From an uncultured Paracoccaceae bacterium (GTDB taxonomy: Bacteria > Pseudomonadota > Alphaproteobacteria > Rhodobacterales > Rhodobacteraceae), in NCBI GenBank assembly GCA_947493335.1, contig CANLQO010000002.1, positions 1 through 64,000 of the forward strand: a stretch of DNA of 64,000 bases, read 5' to 3'. The position numbers were made by a program, and so were the translations under genes. The notes under the pieces were generated by a model. The model was not told the origin of the DNA. It saw only the letters and a program-made list of their open reading frames with translations, and did no database searches. Below are positions 42,754-51,370 of this stretch, piece after piece. Numbering within the stretch: position 1 is the first letter of the stretch; each line of letters opens with the position of its first letter.

Positions 42754-44799
42754 TCAGGCAACATCCTGCGTGAGCACAGTCAGGAACGCATCACCAAAAC
42801 GGTCCGCATGGCGATCCCCCAAGAGCCGCTCAATCGCATCGCGCGAGGGGTCGCGCAATTGGGCGACCTTGGCCAATAACGACGCCGAACAGGTCATCGG
42901 TTTGCCCGTGCCATCCGCGCCACGTTGCAGATCGGCCTGTGCTGCCAGCAGCCGGTCATAGACGGCCCCTTCTGTGCGCCCGGCAAGCTTGCGGCGCGAG
43001 GGGTGAAGCTGTTGCGTCTCACCGGCGATGACCTCAAGAAAGGCGTTGCCGTAGCTTTCGAGCTTTTTCGCCCCAACGCCATTAATCCGGGCCATGTCAT
43101 CAAGGGTCTGGGGCCGGGTTTCAGCCATCTCAATCAGGGTGCGGTCATTGAAGATAATATAGGCCGGACCGCCCTGCGCCTCTGCCAGCGCGCGGCGTTT
43201 GGCCTTGAGGGCGGACAAAAGCGGCGCGTCTTCTTCGCTGACCATCTGGCGGACCTTTGGCCCCGCAGTCTTGGCGGCCTTGATCGTGTCACGGCGCAGC
43301 TTGATCGTCGCCTCCCCCCGCAAGATCGGCAGGGCGTGATCGGTCATACGCAGCGCACCATGACGTTCGGGGTCGGGGCGAAACAGGTCATGCCCCATCA
43401 TCTGACGGAAGATCGCCTGCCACTGCGGTTTGGAGTATTCTTTGCCGACACCATAAGTCGGCAAGCTGTCATGGCCGCGCTGCGCGATCTTGTCAGTACG
43501 CGCGCCCATCACGATGTCGATCAGGTGGCCAGCCCCGAACCATTCATCCGTGCGCAGCGCTGCAGAAAGCGCCATGCGCACCGGTTGTGTCGCATCAAAA
43601 ACCTCTGCCGGTTTGTCGCACAGGTCACAATTGCCGCAAGGGGCCGGGTCTTCGCCAAAGTAGGACAAAAGGTTCTGGCGGCGGCAGTGCAGCGCCTCTG
43701 CCAGCCCCAGAAGCGCATTCAACCGGCCATGGTCTGCGGCGCGGCGTTCGGGCGGGGCCAGGCCTTCATCAATTTGCTGGCGGCGAAAGCCGATGTCCTG
43801 GCTGCCAAAAAGCGTCAGCGTCTCGGCCGGTGCGCCATCGCGACCGGCGCGGCCGATTTCCTGATAGTAAGCCTCGATCGACTTGGGCAAATCGGCATGG
43901 GCCACCCAGCGGATATCGGGTTTGTCCACGCCCATGCCAAAGGCCACGGTGGCGCAGACGATCAAGCCATCCTCTTGCTGGAAGCGGCGCTCGACGTCGC
44001 GGCGGGCCTCAGCCTCCATCCCGCCGTGGTAGTGACAGGCGATATGGCCCGCCTCAGACAGCGCACGGGCAAGCGTTTCCGTCTTGGCACGGGTGCCGGT
44101 GTAGACGATGCCCGATTGCCCTTTGCGGGCGGCGGCGAAGTGCAGGATTTGCTGGCGCGGGCTGTCCTTGACGGCGAAGGCAAGATGGATGTTCGGGCGG
44201 TCAAAGCCGCGCAGGAAAGTGGCGGGCTGCTGGCCGCCAAAGAGCTTTTCAACGATCTCGGCCCGGGTTTCGGCATCCGCTGTGGCGGTGAAGGCCGCAA
44301 GTGGCACGTCGAGCGCGCGTTTGAGTTCACCGATGCGCAGATAATCGGGCCGGAAGTCATGCCCCCATTGGGAGACGCAATGCGCCTCATCCACGGCAAT
44401 CAGGCTGACGCCCGCCTCTGCCAGCATCCGCTGCGTGCCGCCCGAGGCCAGCCGTTCTGGCGCCATATAGAGCAGTTTCAGCGTGCCATCGGTCAGGCCG
44501 CGCCAGACCTCATCGGTTTCTGCTTCCGTATTGCCGGAGGTCAGCGCACCTGCGGCAACACCGGCGGCACGCAGCCCCCGGACCTGATCGCGCATCAGCG
44601 CGATAAGCGGCGAGATGACGACGGTGACGCCGGATCGCGCCAGCGCAGGCAATTGAAAACACAGGGATTTCCCGCCACCGGTCGGCATGATCGCCAGCGT
44701 GTCTTCGCCACAGGTGACGGCGTCAACGATCTCTTCCTGCCCGGGGCGGAAGGCATCAAAGCCAAATACGTCAGACAAGAGCGTGGCAGCGCTTTGCAT
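42754..44799 (-). CDS. recQ: ATP-dependent DNA helicase RecQ
   Basis: A 681-residue 3'-5' helicase of recombination and repair. Walker A is IMPTGGGKSLCF, Walker B/DEAH VDEAHCVSQWGHDFRPDY, and motif VI lies in YYQEIGRAGRDG. The zinc-binding region has CHYH and later CGNCDLCDKP, followed by a winged helix and a C-terminal HRDC domain near residues 510-590 (LRAKRRALAEAQGGPAYIIFND in part). ATG 44797-44799 has AGGA upstream and gives the standard N-terminus. Confidence 0.95.
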   Translation of the reverse strand: MQSAATLLSDVFGFDAFRPGQEEIVDAVTCGEDTLAIMPTGGGKSLCFQLPALARSGVTVVISPLIALMRDQVRGLRAAGVAAGALTSGNTEAETDEVWRGLTDGTLKLLYMAPERLASGGTQRMLAEAGVSLIAVDEAHCVSQWGHDFRPDYLRIGELKRALDVPLAAFTATADAETRAEIVEKLFGGQQPATFLRGFDRPNIHLAFAVKDSPRQQILHFAAARKGQSGIVYTGTRAKTETLARALSEAGHIACHYHGGMEAEARRDVERRFQQEDGLIVCATVAFGMGVDKPDIRWVAHADLPKSIEAYYQEIGRAGRDGAPAETLTLFGSQDIGFRRQQIDEGLAPPERRAADHGRLNALLGLAEALHCRRQNLLSYFGEDPAPCGNCDLCDKPAEVFDATQPVRMALSAALRTDEWFGAGHLIDIVMGARTDKIAQRGHDSLPTYGVGKEYSKPQWQAIFRQMMGHDLFRPDPERHGALRMTDHALPILRGEATIKLRRDTIKAAKTAGPKVRQMVSEEDAPLLSALKAKRRALAEAQGGPAYIIFNDRTLIEMAETRPQTLDDMARINGVGAKKLESYGNAFLEVIAGETQQLHPSRRKLAGRTEGAVYDRLLAAQADLQRGADGTGKPMTCSASLLAKVAQLRDPSRDAIERLLGDRHADRFGDAFLTVLTQDVA

Positions 44800-44889
44800 G
44801 GGGTCCTGTCGGTTTATTGTTCTGCTCTTTGAGGGTGACAATCGCAGATGAACACGCGGTTAACAAGAGATTGAGACTTTGGAGGTCAG

Positions 44890-44948
44890 ACGATTATTCG
44901 GTGAATAATCGTGCCTCCGGCGGGCATATTTTCATTCAGAAGAAAGCA
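44890..44948 (+). repeat. Hairpin plus GCCTCCGGCGGG repeat, copy c
   Basis: ACGATTATTC (44890-44899) pairs perfectly with GAATAATCGT (44903-44912); the dispersed repeat GCCTCCGGCGGGCATATTTT starts at the very next base and ends CAGAAGAAAGC. Copy a at 18002-18058 has the same order: a perfect hairpin joined to the GCCTCC end. It lies in the 204-bp gap between the recQ start and the phosphatase gene. Confidence 0.65.
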
Positions 44949-45003
44949 GGGCGTTGCGTTGGAGGTTCGCTCGTCCTACCCCTGAGCGCAAAGGGAGAAC
45001 TTC

Positions 45004-45648
45004 ATGGGTGAAATTACGCTCGTCCGGCACGGGCAGGCCAATTCGGCTGCCGACAATGAGGCGGATTATGACCGGTTGACCGAATTGGGCCACCAGCAGG
45101 CGAAATGGCTGGGCGATTGGATGCGGGCACATGATGGTGCGTTTGATCATGTGGTGTCAGGGTCGCTGCGCCGCCAGCGCGAAACGGTGGCCAATATGGG
45201 CTGGGCCGATGCGGAAGTGGACGCGCGCCTGAACGAGATCACCTATTACGATCTGACGGCCGAGATGGACGCATTGGGTGAGATCAAACGGGACGGGCCC
45301 GAGGATTTCGCAGTGCATTTCCCCGCCACTTTGCAGGCGTGGAAGGACGGCAGGATCAAGGGCACCGAAAGCTGGACCGCCTTTGTCGACCGTGTGCAGG
45401 GGGTGATGCAGATGGCGGCCCAACCGGGACGGCGGGTGTTGTGCGTGACTTCGGGCGGGATCATCAGCCGGGCGGTGGCGGACCTTTTGCACCTCGACAT
45501 TCCCCAGATGGCGCAGATTGCCCTGCCGATTTTGAATACCTCGGTGCATCGGATACATGTGACACCGCACGGGCCAATCCTGTCGACGTTCAATTCCGCG
45601 CCGCATCTGGACCATATCGACCGATTGGAAGCACGCACGCATTACTAG
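45004..45648 (+). CDS. Histidine phosphatase family protein
   Basis: A 214-residue member of the branch-1 histidine phosphatases. The catalytic LVRHGQAN is at residues 6-13 and the second conserved His falls in the region after VLCVTSGGIIS, where the family has VxHGG; here it reads VTSGGI, with Thr-Ser in place of His. This suggests altered or lost catalysis, or a different acid residue. The gene leads a plus-strand series with a GST and a saccharopine dehydrogenase. Confidence 0.8.
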   Translation: MGEITLVRHGQANSAADNEADYDRLTELGHQQAKWLGDWMRAHDGAFDHVVSGSLRRQRETVANMGWADAEVDARLNEITYYDLTAEMDALGEIKRDGPEDFAVHFPATLQAWKDGRIKGTESWTAFVDRVQGVMQMAAQPGRRVLCVTSGGIISRAVADLLHLDIPQMAQIALPILNTSVHRIHVTPHGPILSTFNSAPHLDHIDRLEARTHY

Positions 45649-45657
45649 GGGGGAGCC

Positions 45658-46260
45658 ATGTACCGACTGCATTACGCGCCAAAGACTATCTCGATCGCGA
45701 CGGCCATTGCGCTGGAAGAAGCGGGCGTGGCCTATGAGGCGGTGCCGGTGGATTTTGCCAGCGGGGCGCAAATGGGTGCAGCCTATCTGGCAGTAAACCC
45801 CAAGGGCCGCGTGCCCGCGCTGGAAACGCCAGACGGCATTCTGACCGAAACCGGGGCGCTGTTGGAATATGTGGCCCCCGCGCTGGTCCCGGATGACGCG
45901 CTGTTGGCGGCCCGAATGCGCGAGGTGATGTATTACCTTGCCAGCACCATGCATGTGGCCCACGCCCATAAGTTACGCGGGACCCGTTGGGCGGACCAGC
46001 AAAGCAGTTTTGACGACATGCAGGCCAAGGTGCCGGAAACCATGACCGCCTGCTGCGCCTATCTGGAAGAGGTCTTGCCGCTGGCCCCCTTCGCCTTGGG
46101 CGAAGGGATGAGCTGTGCTGATCCCTATCTTTTCATGGTGCTGAGTTGGGCGCCGGGTGACGGGGTCGACATGACAAACTTTCCCAAGTTGAGCAGTTTC
46201 AGCGCCATGATGGAAGCCCGGGAAAGCGTCAGGTCGCTGACCGAAAGGGGGTTCCTGTGA
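45658..46260 (+). CDS. Glutathione S-transferase
   Basis: A 200-residue GST: an N-terminal thioredoxin-like domain (MYRLHYAPKTISIATAIALE; VPALETPDGILTETGALLEY holds the glutathione-binding cis-Pro and Glu/Thr) and an all-helical C-terminal domain. The Ser/Tyr catalytic position is probably near residue 12. Its start follows a GGGGGAG and the stop overlaps the next gene's GTG start by 3 bp. Substrate unknown. Confidence 0.85.
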   Translation: MYRLHYAPKTISIATAIALEEAGVAYEAVPVDFASGAQMGAAYLAVNPKGRVPALETPDGILTETGALLEYVAPALVPDDALLAARMREVMYYLASTMHVAHAHKLRGTRWADQQSSFDDMQAKVPETMTACCAYLEEVLPLAPFALGEGMSCADPYLFMVLSWAPGDGVDMTNFPKLSSFSAMMEARESVRSLTERGFL

Positions 46261-47315
46261 CGCATCTGTGGGTCCGCGCAGAGAGCCGCCCGAACGAAGA
46301 GCGGGCCGGGCTGACCGCTGAGGGTGCCGCAGCCCTGATGGCAGCAGGCATGCAGGTGACGGTGGAGGAAAGCCGGCAAAGGGCGTTGCCGCTGGATGGC
46401 TATCGCGCGGCGGGTTGTGAGATTGCAAAGGAAGGCGCATGGGTTGACGCACCAGAGGACGCGCTGATTTTCGGGCTGAAGGAACTGCCCGAAGATGGCA
46501 CGCCCTTGCGGCACCGGCACATCATGTTTGGACATGCCTATAAGGGGCAGGCCAGCGGCAAAGTGCTGCTGGGCCGTTTCGCGGCAGGCGGCGGCACGCT
46601 TTATGATCTGGAGTATCTGGTCGATGATGCGGGCCGCAGGGTAGCCGCCTTTGGCTATTGGGCCGGGTTTGCAGGTGCTGCCGTGGCGCTGCGTTGCTGG
46701 ATTGCGCAACAACGCGGCGGGATTGCGGGGCCGGTGCATACCTATCTGAGTGCGACGCATATGACCGCCGACTTGCAATCGGCCCTGACCCGGCTGGGCG
46801 CGGAACGTCCTAGCGCCCTGATCATAGGGGCCAAGGGCCGGGTCGGGACAGGTGTCGCGGACCTGTGCCGCGACATGGGCGTGGCAACCACGCTTTGGGA
46901 CATGGAAGAGACCGCTCATGGCGGGCCGTTCCCGGAGATCCTGCACCACGATCTGTTTTTCAACTGCATTCTGGCCCGCGACGGGACGCCGATTTTCGTG
47001 CACGAGGGCGCCCGGACAGTGGAGCGCCGCCTGCGGGTGATTGGCGATATCGCCTGTGATCCCGACAGCGCGTTCAACCCGATCAAGGTTTATGACCGCG
47101 CCACCACATGGGAGGCCCCGGCGCTGCGGGTGCATGACCAGCCGATGCTGGACGTCATGGCGATTGATAACCTGCCTGCGATGTTGCCCGTTGAAAGTTC
47201 CGAGGATTTCGCTGGGCAATTGCTGCCGTCGCTGCTGACGCTTGGGCAGATTGAGGCAGGTGTCTGGGGACGTGCGAAGGCAACGTTTGATGCGGCCATG
47301 GGCGACGCAGGCTAG
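46257..47315 (+). CDS. Saccharopine dehydrogenase (lysine-forming type)
   Basis: A 352-residue protein of the alanine dehydrogenase/PNT-like fold of fungal Lys1: WVRAESRPNEERAGLT at the start, DALIFGLKELPEDGTPLRHRHIMFGHAYKGQ and then a dinucleotide-binding core ALIIGAKGRVGTGVADL. In fungi the enzyme interconverts saccharopine and lysine plus 2-oxoglutarate. Bacterial homologues occur widely in Rhodobacteraceae; the role, perhaps in lysine metabolism, is inferred. GTG 46257 overlaps the GST stop. Confidence 0.85.
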   Translation: MTHLWVRAESRPNEERAGLTAEGAAALMAAGMQVTVEESRQRALPLDGYRAAGCEIAKEGAWVDAPEDALIFGLKELPEDGTPLRHRHIMFGHAYKGQASGKVLLGRFAAGGGTLYDLEYLVDDAGRRVAAFGYWAGFAGAAVALRCWIAQQRGGIAGPVHTYLSATHMTADLQSALTRLGAERPSALIIGAKGRVGTGVADLCRDMGVATTLWDMEETAHGGPFPEILHHDLFFNCILARDGTPIFVHEGARTVERRLRVIGDIACDPDSAFNPIKVYDRATTWEAPALRVHDQPMLDVMAIDNLPAMLPVESSEDFAGQLLPSLLTLGQIEAGVWGRAKATFDAAMGDAG

Positions 47316-48028
47316 CGCCAGTCGCCCAGCGCGGTTTGCCACAGCGCAAGCGCCGCGACGGCGGCCGTGTCGGCACGCAGGATGCGCGGGCCAAGGCTGA
47401 TTGCATGGGCGTAGGGCAGGCCTCGCAACCGGTCGCGTTCGGCGTCGGAAAAGCCACCCTCTGGCCCGATCAGGATCGCCCAGGGGCCGGGGATGTCTGG
47501 CAGGACTGGTGATGCGCCCGATGCCGCCTCATCACAGAACATCAACTGCCGGTCTGCGGGCCAATCGGCCAAAAGCGCATCGAGTTTTTGTACCACGCTG
47601 ACCTGTGGCACATAGGTGCCGCCAGATTGCTCTGCTGCTTCAACCGCATGGGCCTGCAGCTTGTCCGGGCGGGTCTTTTCGTTGGTGAAGGCGGTTTGCA
47701 CGGGGATGATACGCCGTGCGCCCATCTCAACCGCCTTTTCGACGATAAAGTCGGTGCGCGCCTTTTTGATCGGGGCAAAGACCAGCCAAAGGTCAGGCGG
47801 CAAAAGAAGCGGGCAGGTCTGGCTTTGGCACAAGAGGATACCGCCGCGCTTGTTGCCCTCTACCACCTTTGCGTCCCATTCGCCGTCGCGGGAATTGATC
47901 AGCGACAGCACGGTTCCCACCGGCAGACGCATCACCGCAAAGAGATAATTGGCCTGTTCCCGCGACAGCGGAACCGATTGCCCTTCCCCCAGCGGGTGCT
48001 CTACAAACAGACGAACCTTGGATGCCAT
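47312..48028 (-). CDS. rsmE: 16S rRNA (uracil(1498)-N(3))-methyltransferase
   Basis: A 238-residue SPOUT methyltransferase. An N-terminal PUA-like domain (VRLFVEHPLGEGQSVPLSRE, NYLFAVMRLPVGTVL) precedes the knotted SAM-binding part with KKARTDFIVEKAVEMGARRI, ILIGPEGGFSDAERD and SLGPRILRADTAAVAAL. It modifies the decoding region of 16S rRNA. ATG 48026-48028 is only 11 bp from the divergent ubiA start. The stop overlaps the saccharopine dehydrogenase stop by 4 bp. Confidence 0.94.
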   Translation of the reverse strand: MASKVRLFVEHPLGEGQSVPLSREQANYLFAVMRLPVGTVLSLINSRDGEWDAKVVEGNKRGGILLCQSQTCPLLLPPDLWLVFAPIKKARTDFIVEKAVEMGARRIIPVQTAFTNEKTRPDKLQAHAVEAAEQSGGTYVPQVSVVQKLDALLADWPADRQLMFCDEAASGASPVLPDIPGPWAILIGPEGGFSDAERDRLRGLPYAHAISLGPRILRADTAAVAALALWQTALGDWR

Positions 48029-48039
48029 GGGCGCAACAT

Positions 48040-48996
48040 ATGACCGAGCCTTCACCAACGCCAGACGGGATTGTGGCCGATAGCGCGGGCAATTGGGTGG
48101 ATACCATTGCGCCAAAGATCACCCGCCCCTTTCTGCGGCTGAGCCGGGCGGACCGGCCCATCGGCACATGGCTCTTGTATGTGCCATGCCTGTGGGGGCT
48201 GGCGCTCGCGATCCTCGCCACGGGACGTTATTCGACCCATGATCTGTGGACGATTGTCGGCTGCGGGATCGGTGCCTTTCTGATGCGCGGTGCGGGGTGC
48301 ACATGGAATGACATCACCGACCGCGACATTGACGGGCAGGTTGCCCGGACCCGGTCACGGCCGATTCCGTCAGGGCAAGTCTCGGTCAAGGGCGCTTTGG
48401 TCTGGATGACGCTTCAGGCGATTCTGGCCTTTTTCATCCTGCTTACCTTTTACCCCACCGCGATCTGGCTTGGCATCATCGCGCTGTTGCCGGTCGCGAT
48501 CTATCCCTTTGCAAAGCGCTTCACCTGGTGGCCGCAGATCTTTTTGGGGTTGGCCTTCAACTGGGGGGCGCTGCTGGCTTGGGCCGCGCATACCAACACG
48601 CTCAGCTGGTCGCCCTTTGTCCTTTATCTGGCGGGCATTGCCTGGACGCTGTTTTATGACACGATCTACGCCCATCAGGACACTGAAGATGACGCGCTGA
48701 TCGGGGTCAAATCCACGGCGCGGCTGTTTGGCGACAAGTCCAAAGTCTGGCTGCGCGGCTTTCTTGTGGCGGTGCTGGCACTGATGGGGCTGGCGGTTGT
48801 GCTGGCCTGTCAGGACCGATCCGTGCTGAGCCTTGTGATCGCGCTTGGCGGGCCCTGGGCGCTGGGATGGCACCTGTCATGGCAGCTGTCGCGGTTCAAT
48901 CCAGAGGACGACGCCGGGCTGCTCAAGCTCTTTTGGTCTAATCGCAACGCGGGTCTTTTACCCCTGCCGTTTTTTGCCATTGCGCTATTCGTGTGA
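48040..48996 (+). CDS. ubiA: 4-hydroxybenzoate polyprenyltransferase
   Basis: A 318-residue membrane prenyltransferase that attaches the polyprenyl tail to 4-hydroxybenzoate in ubiquinone synthesis. The first Asp-rich motif is NDITDRDIDGQVARTRSRP and the second DTIYAHQDTEDDALIG; about nine membrane segments surround them. I chose ATG 48040; ATG 48022 in the same frame would overlap the rsmE start. Confidence 0.93.
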   Translation: MTEPSPTPDGIVADSAGNWVDTIAPKITRPFLRLSRADRPIGTWLLYVPCLWGLALAILATGRYSTHDLWTIVGCGIGAFLMRGAGCTWNDITDRDIDGQVARTRSRPIPSGQVSVKGALVWMTLQAILAFFILLTFYPTAIWLGIIALLPVAIYPFAKRFTWWPQIFLGLAFNWGALLAWAAHTNTLSWSPFVLYLAGIAWTLFYDTIYAHQDTEDDALIGVKSTARLFGDKSKVWLRGFLVAVLALMGLAVVLACQDRSVLSLVIALGGPWALGWHLSWQLSRFNPEDDAGLLKLFWSNRNAGLLPLPFFAIALFV

Positions 48997-49057
48997 TTGA
49001 ACCCCTGCCCGTCTGACCCTATTGAAGAGGTCACGCGGTCAACCGTGACGGAGTGTT

Positions 49058-50923
49058 ATGCGCCTTTCCTCACTTTTTCTACGCATCGGTGTCTTCATCA
49101 TCGCGGCCTTTATCTCTGTGCTGGCGGCACGGGCAACGGTGGCCGTGGTCGAGGATCGCTCTGTTGTGGCGGTGCAAGAAGAGCTTTTGGACCAGAACCA
49201 CGAATGGGCATCGGTGGTCGGCGACGGCCTGCAGGTGATTATCGAGGGCGAGGCCCCGAGCGAGGCATCCCGGTTCCGCGCGATTTCGGCGGCAGGGCGC
49301 ATCGTGGACGCCAGCCGCGTGATTGATGTGATGAGCGTGGTGGACAATGCAGGCATAGCACCGCCCGAGTTTGCCATCGAAATCCTGCGCAATGATAGCG
49401 GCATTTCCCTGATCGGTCTGATCCCGGCAGATACCAACCGCGAAGAATTGACCAATCGGATCACGCGGTTGGCAGGCAATCAGCCGGTGACGGACCTGTT
49501 GGAGATGGCCGATTATCCGGTGCCGGACACCTGGCGTCCGTCGCTGAATTTCGCGCTGCGGGCGTTGTCAGAGCTGGAGCGGAGCAAAATCTCGGTCACG
49601 GCGACACGGGTGTCGGTCAACGCGATAGCCGACAGCGCAGAAGAAAAGCGGCGGATGGAAACAAGTTTGGCGCGCAACACGCCTGACGGGGTGGCGATGG
49701 CGGTGGCGATTACAGCGCCGCGGCCCGTGATCTCGCCCTATACAACGCGGTTTGTGCTGGATGACAGTGGCGCGCGGTTTGTGGCCTGCGCCGTGGACAC
49801 GCCAGAGGCCGAGCGGATGATCCTGTCTGCCGCCACCGAGGCCGGTTTTGAAGGCAAGGCCAATTGCGTCAACGCGCTGGGTGTGCCGTCCCGGACATGG
49901 GGCGAGGCGGTCGCGCTTTCGATCGGGGCGATCAAGACGCTGGGCGGTGGCACCGTGACATTGTCGGATACCGACGTCACGCTTGAGGCCGCATTGGGCA
50001 CCAACGAGACGCTTTTTGAACGCACCGTGGGCGAGCTGGAAAGCAGCCTGCCGGATGTCTTCGCGCTTTCGGCGACCCTGCCCAAACCACCCGACGCCAG
50101 CGCGGAAGGTCCCCCGCAGTTCACGGCAACCCTCAGCCCCGAAGGGGCGGTGCAGTTGCGCGGGCGGGTCCCGGATGATCTGGTCAACACCACGGCCGAG
50201 AACTTTGCCAAGGCCAAGTTCGGCCAGACCAATGTCACTATGGGAACGCGCGTGGTCGAAGGCCTGCCTGCCGGGTGGACCGTGCGGGTGCTTGCCGGGA
50301 TCGAGGTGCTTTCGGAGCTGTCAAACGGCGCGGTCGTGGTTGAGCCTGATCTGGTCAGCGTCACCGGTAACGCCAACGCCAATACCGAGATCACCAGTCT
50401 GCTGATCGACAAGCTGGGCCAAAGCACCAAGGTCGAGCTGGATGTGACCTATGTCGAAACGCTGGACCCGATTGCGGCCTTGCCCACGCCTGAGGAATGC
50501 GTGGCACAGATTGGCGTCGTGACCGAACAGCGCAAGATCCTTTTTGATCCCGGTTCTGCCTCGATCACATCCGAAACACAGCCCGTCGTGGATGACATCG
50601 CGGAAATCCTGCAAAAATGTCCCGACCTGCGCATCCGCATCGCAGGGTACACCGACAGTCAGGGCCGCGAAGAGATGAACCAGCAATTGTCACAGCAGCG
50701 AGCCGAGGCGGTTCTGGCCGCCCTGCGGGTGCGCCGCGTGCCGGTCGCAAGCTTTGAAGCGGTAGGCTTCGGCGAGGCCGATCCGATCGCCGACAATGAG
50801 ACGGAAGCCGGGCGCGAGGCCAACAGACGTATTGAATTCAGTCTGATCGTGCCAGAGCCTATCCCCGAGGAAACAACTGCATTAGAAGAGCTTGAAGCCA
50901 CGCCCGACGAGGCCGGCGAATGA
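49058..50923 (+). CDS. OmpA-family protein with BON-like modules
   Basis: A 621-residue envelope protein. A signal or anchor helix (8-28) is followed by a long alpha/beta region with at least two BON-like segments and, from about residue 500, an OmpA/MotB domain: KILFDPGSASITSETQP, IRIAGYTDSQGREEMNQQLS, QRAEAVLAALRVRRV and GREANRRIEFSLI, the last with peptidoglycan-binding Asp and Arg. It should sit in the periplasm, bound to peptidoglycan. Similar OmpA-BON proteins (for example mycobacterial ArfA) are linked to envelope stress; the role here is unknown. The acidic C-terminus ends within 16 bp of the next gene. Confidence 0.83.
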   Translation: MRLSSLFLRIGVFIIAAFISVLAARATVAVVEDRSVVAVQEELLDQNHEWASVVGDGLQVIIEGEAPSEASRFRAISAAGRIVDASRVIDVMSVVDNAGIAPPEFAIEILRNDSGISLIGLIPADTNREELTNRITRLAGNQPVTDLLEMADYPVPDTWRPSLNFALRALSELERSKISVTATRVSVNAIADSAEEKRRMETSLARNTPDGVAMAVAITAPRPVISPYTTRFVLDDSGARFVACAVDTPEAERMILSAATEAGFEGKANCVNALGVPSRTWGEAVALSIGAIKTLGGGTVTLSDTDVTLEAALGTNETLFERTVGELESSLPDVFALSATLPKPPDASAEGPPQFTATLSPEGAVQLRGRVPDDLVNTTAENFAKAKFGQTNVTMGTRVVEGLPAGWTVRVLAGIEVLSELSNGAVVVEPDLVSVTGNANANTEITSLLIDKLGQSTKVELDVTYVETLDPIAALPTPEECVAQIGVVTEQRKILFDPGSASITSETQPVVDDIAEILQKCPDLRIRIAGYTDSQGREEMNQQLSQQRAEAVLAALRVRRVPVASFEAVGFGEADPIADNETEAGREANRRIEFSLIVPEPIPEETTALEELEATPDEAGE

Positions 50924-50939
50924 CAGTCAGGACCCGACG

Positions 50940-51266
50940 TTGAACCGTACCGAATTCATTATCGCCACCGCGATCATCCTGTTTGTGGCCTTTATGCTGG
51001 GCTGGTTTGCCAGCTGGCTGGTCAACCGCTTTACCCGCGTGACCAAGGCCGAGATTGGCGAGCTGGACAAGATGGCGCAGGCGCTGCACGAGGCCGAAGA
51101 GACCCGCGATCAGGCGATCACCTATCTGCAGCAGCGCGAAGCCGAGATCACCAACCAGCTGGCCCAGACCGAAGCGGAACTGCGCGCGGCGATGGACGGG
51201 CTGCGCGACGCGCGACGCGAAGCGGAAGAATTACGCGCCTATGTTGAGCGGCAAAACGCCGGTTAG
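50940..51266 (+). CDS. Single-pass membrane protein with a coiled coil
   Basis: A 108-residue protein: a membrane helix at about 6-26 (FIIATAIILFVAFMLGWFAS), then a long charged coiled coil (AQALHEAEETRDQAITYLQQ, REAEITNQLAQTEAEL, RDARREAEELRAYVE). No enzymatic motif. I take TTG 50940 as start; no ATG is available in this frame before the membrane helix, and AGGA lies upstream. It follows the OmpA-type gene by 16 bp and probably works with it in the envelope. Confidence 0.7.
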   Translation: MNRTEFIIATAIILFVAFMLGWFASWLVNRFTRVTKAEIGELDKMAQALHEAEETRDQAITYLQQREAEITNQLAQTEAELRAAMDGLRDARREAEELRAYVERQNAG

Positions 51267-51370
51267 CGCTATAACGTCCAAAAAATTGTCCCCGTTCTAT
51301 TTGGGAATTAACCATTTGGCGTGATAATGCCTGTATCGGATTGAAAACAGGGCATTTCACAGGGCACCAC

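Noticed and set aside
42925-44832. A 635-codon open frame antisense to recQ
   Set aside because: RecQ motifs on the minus strand are complete; the opposite frame is a GC-bias shadow.
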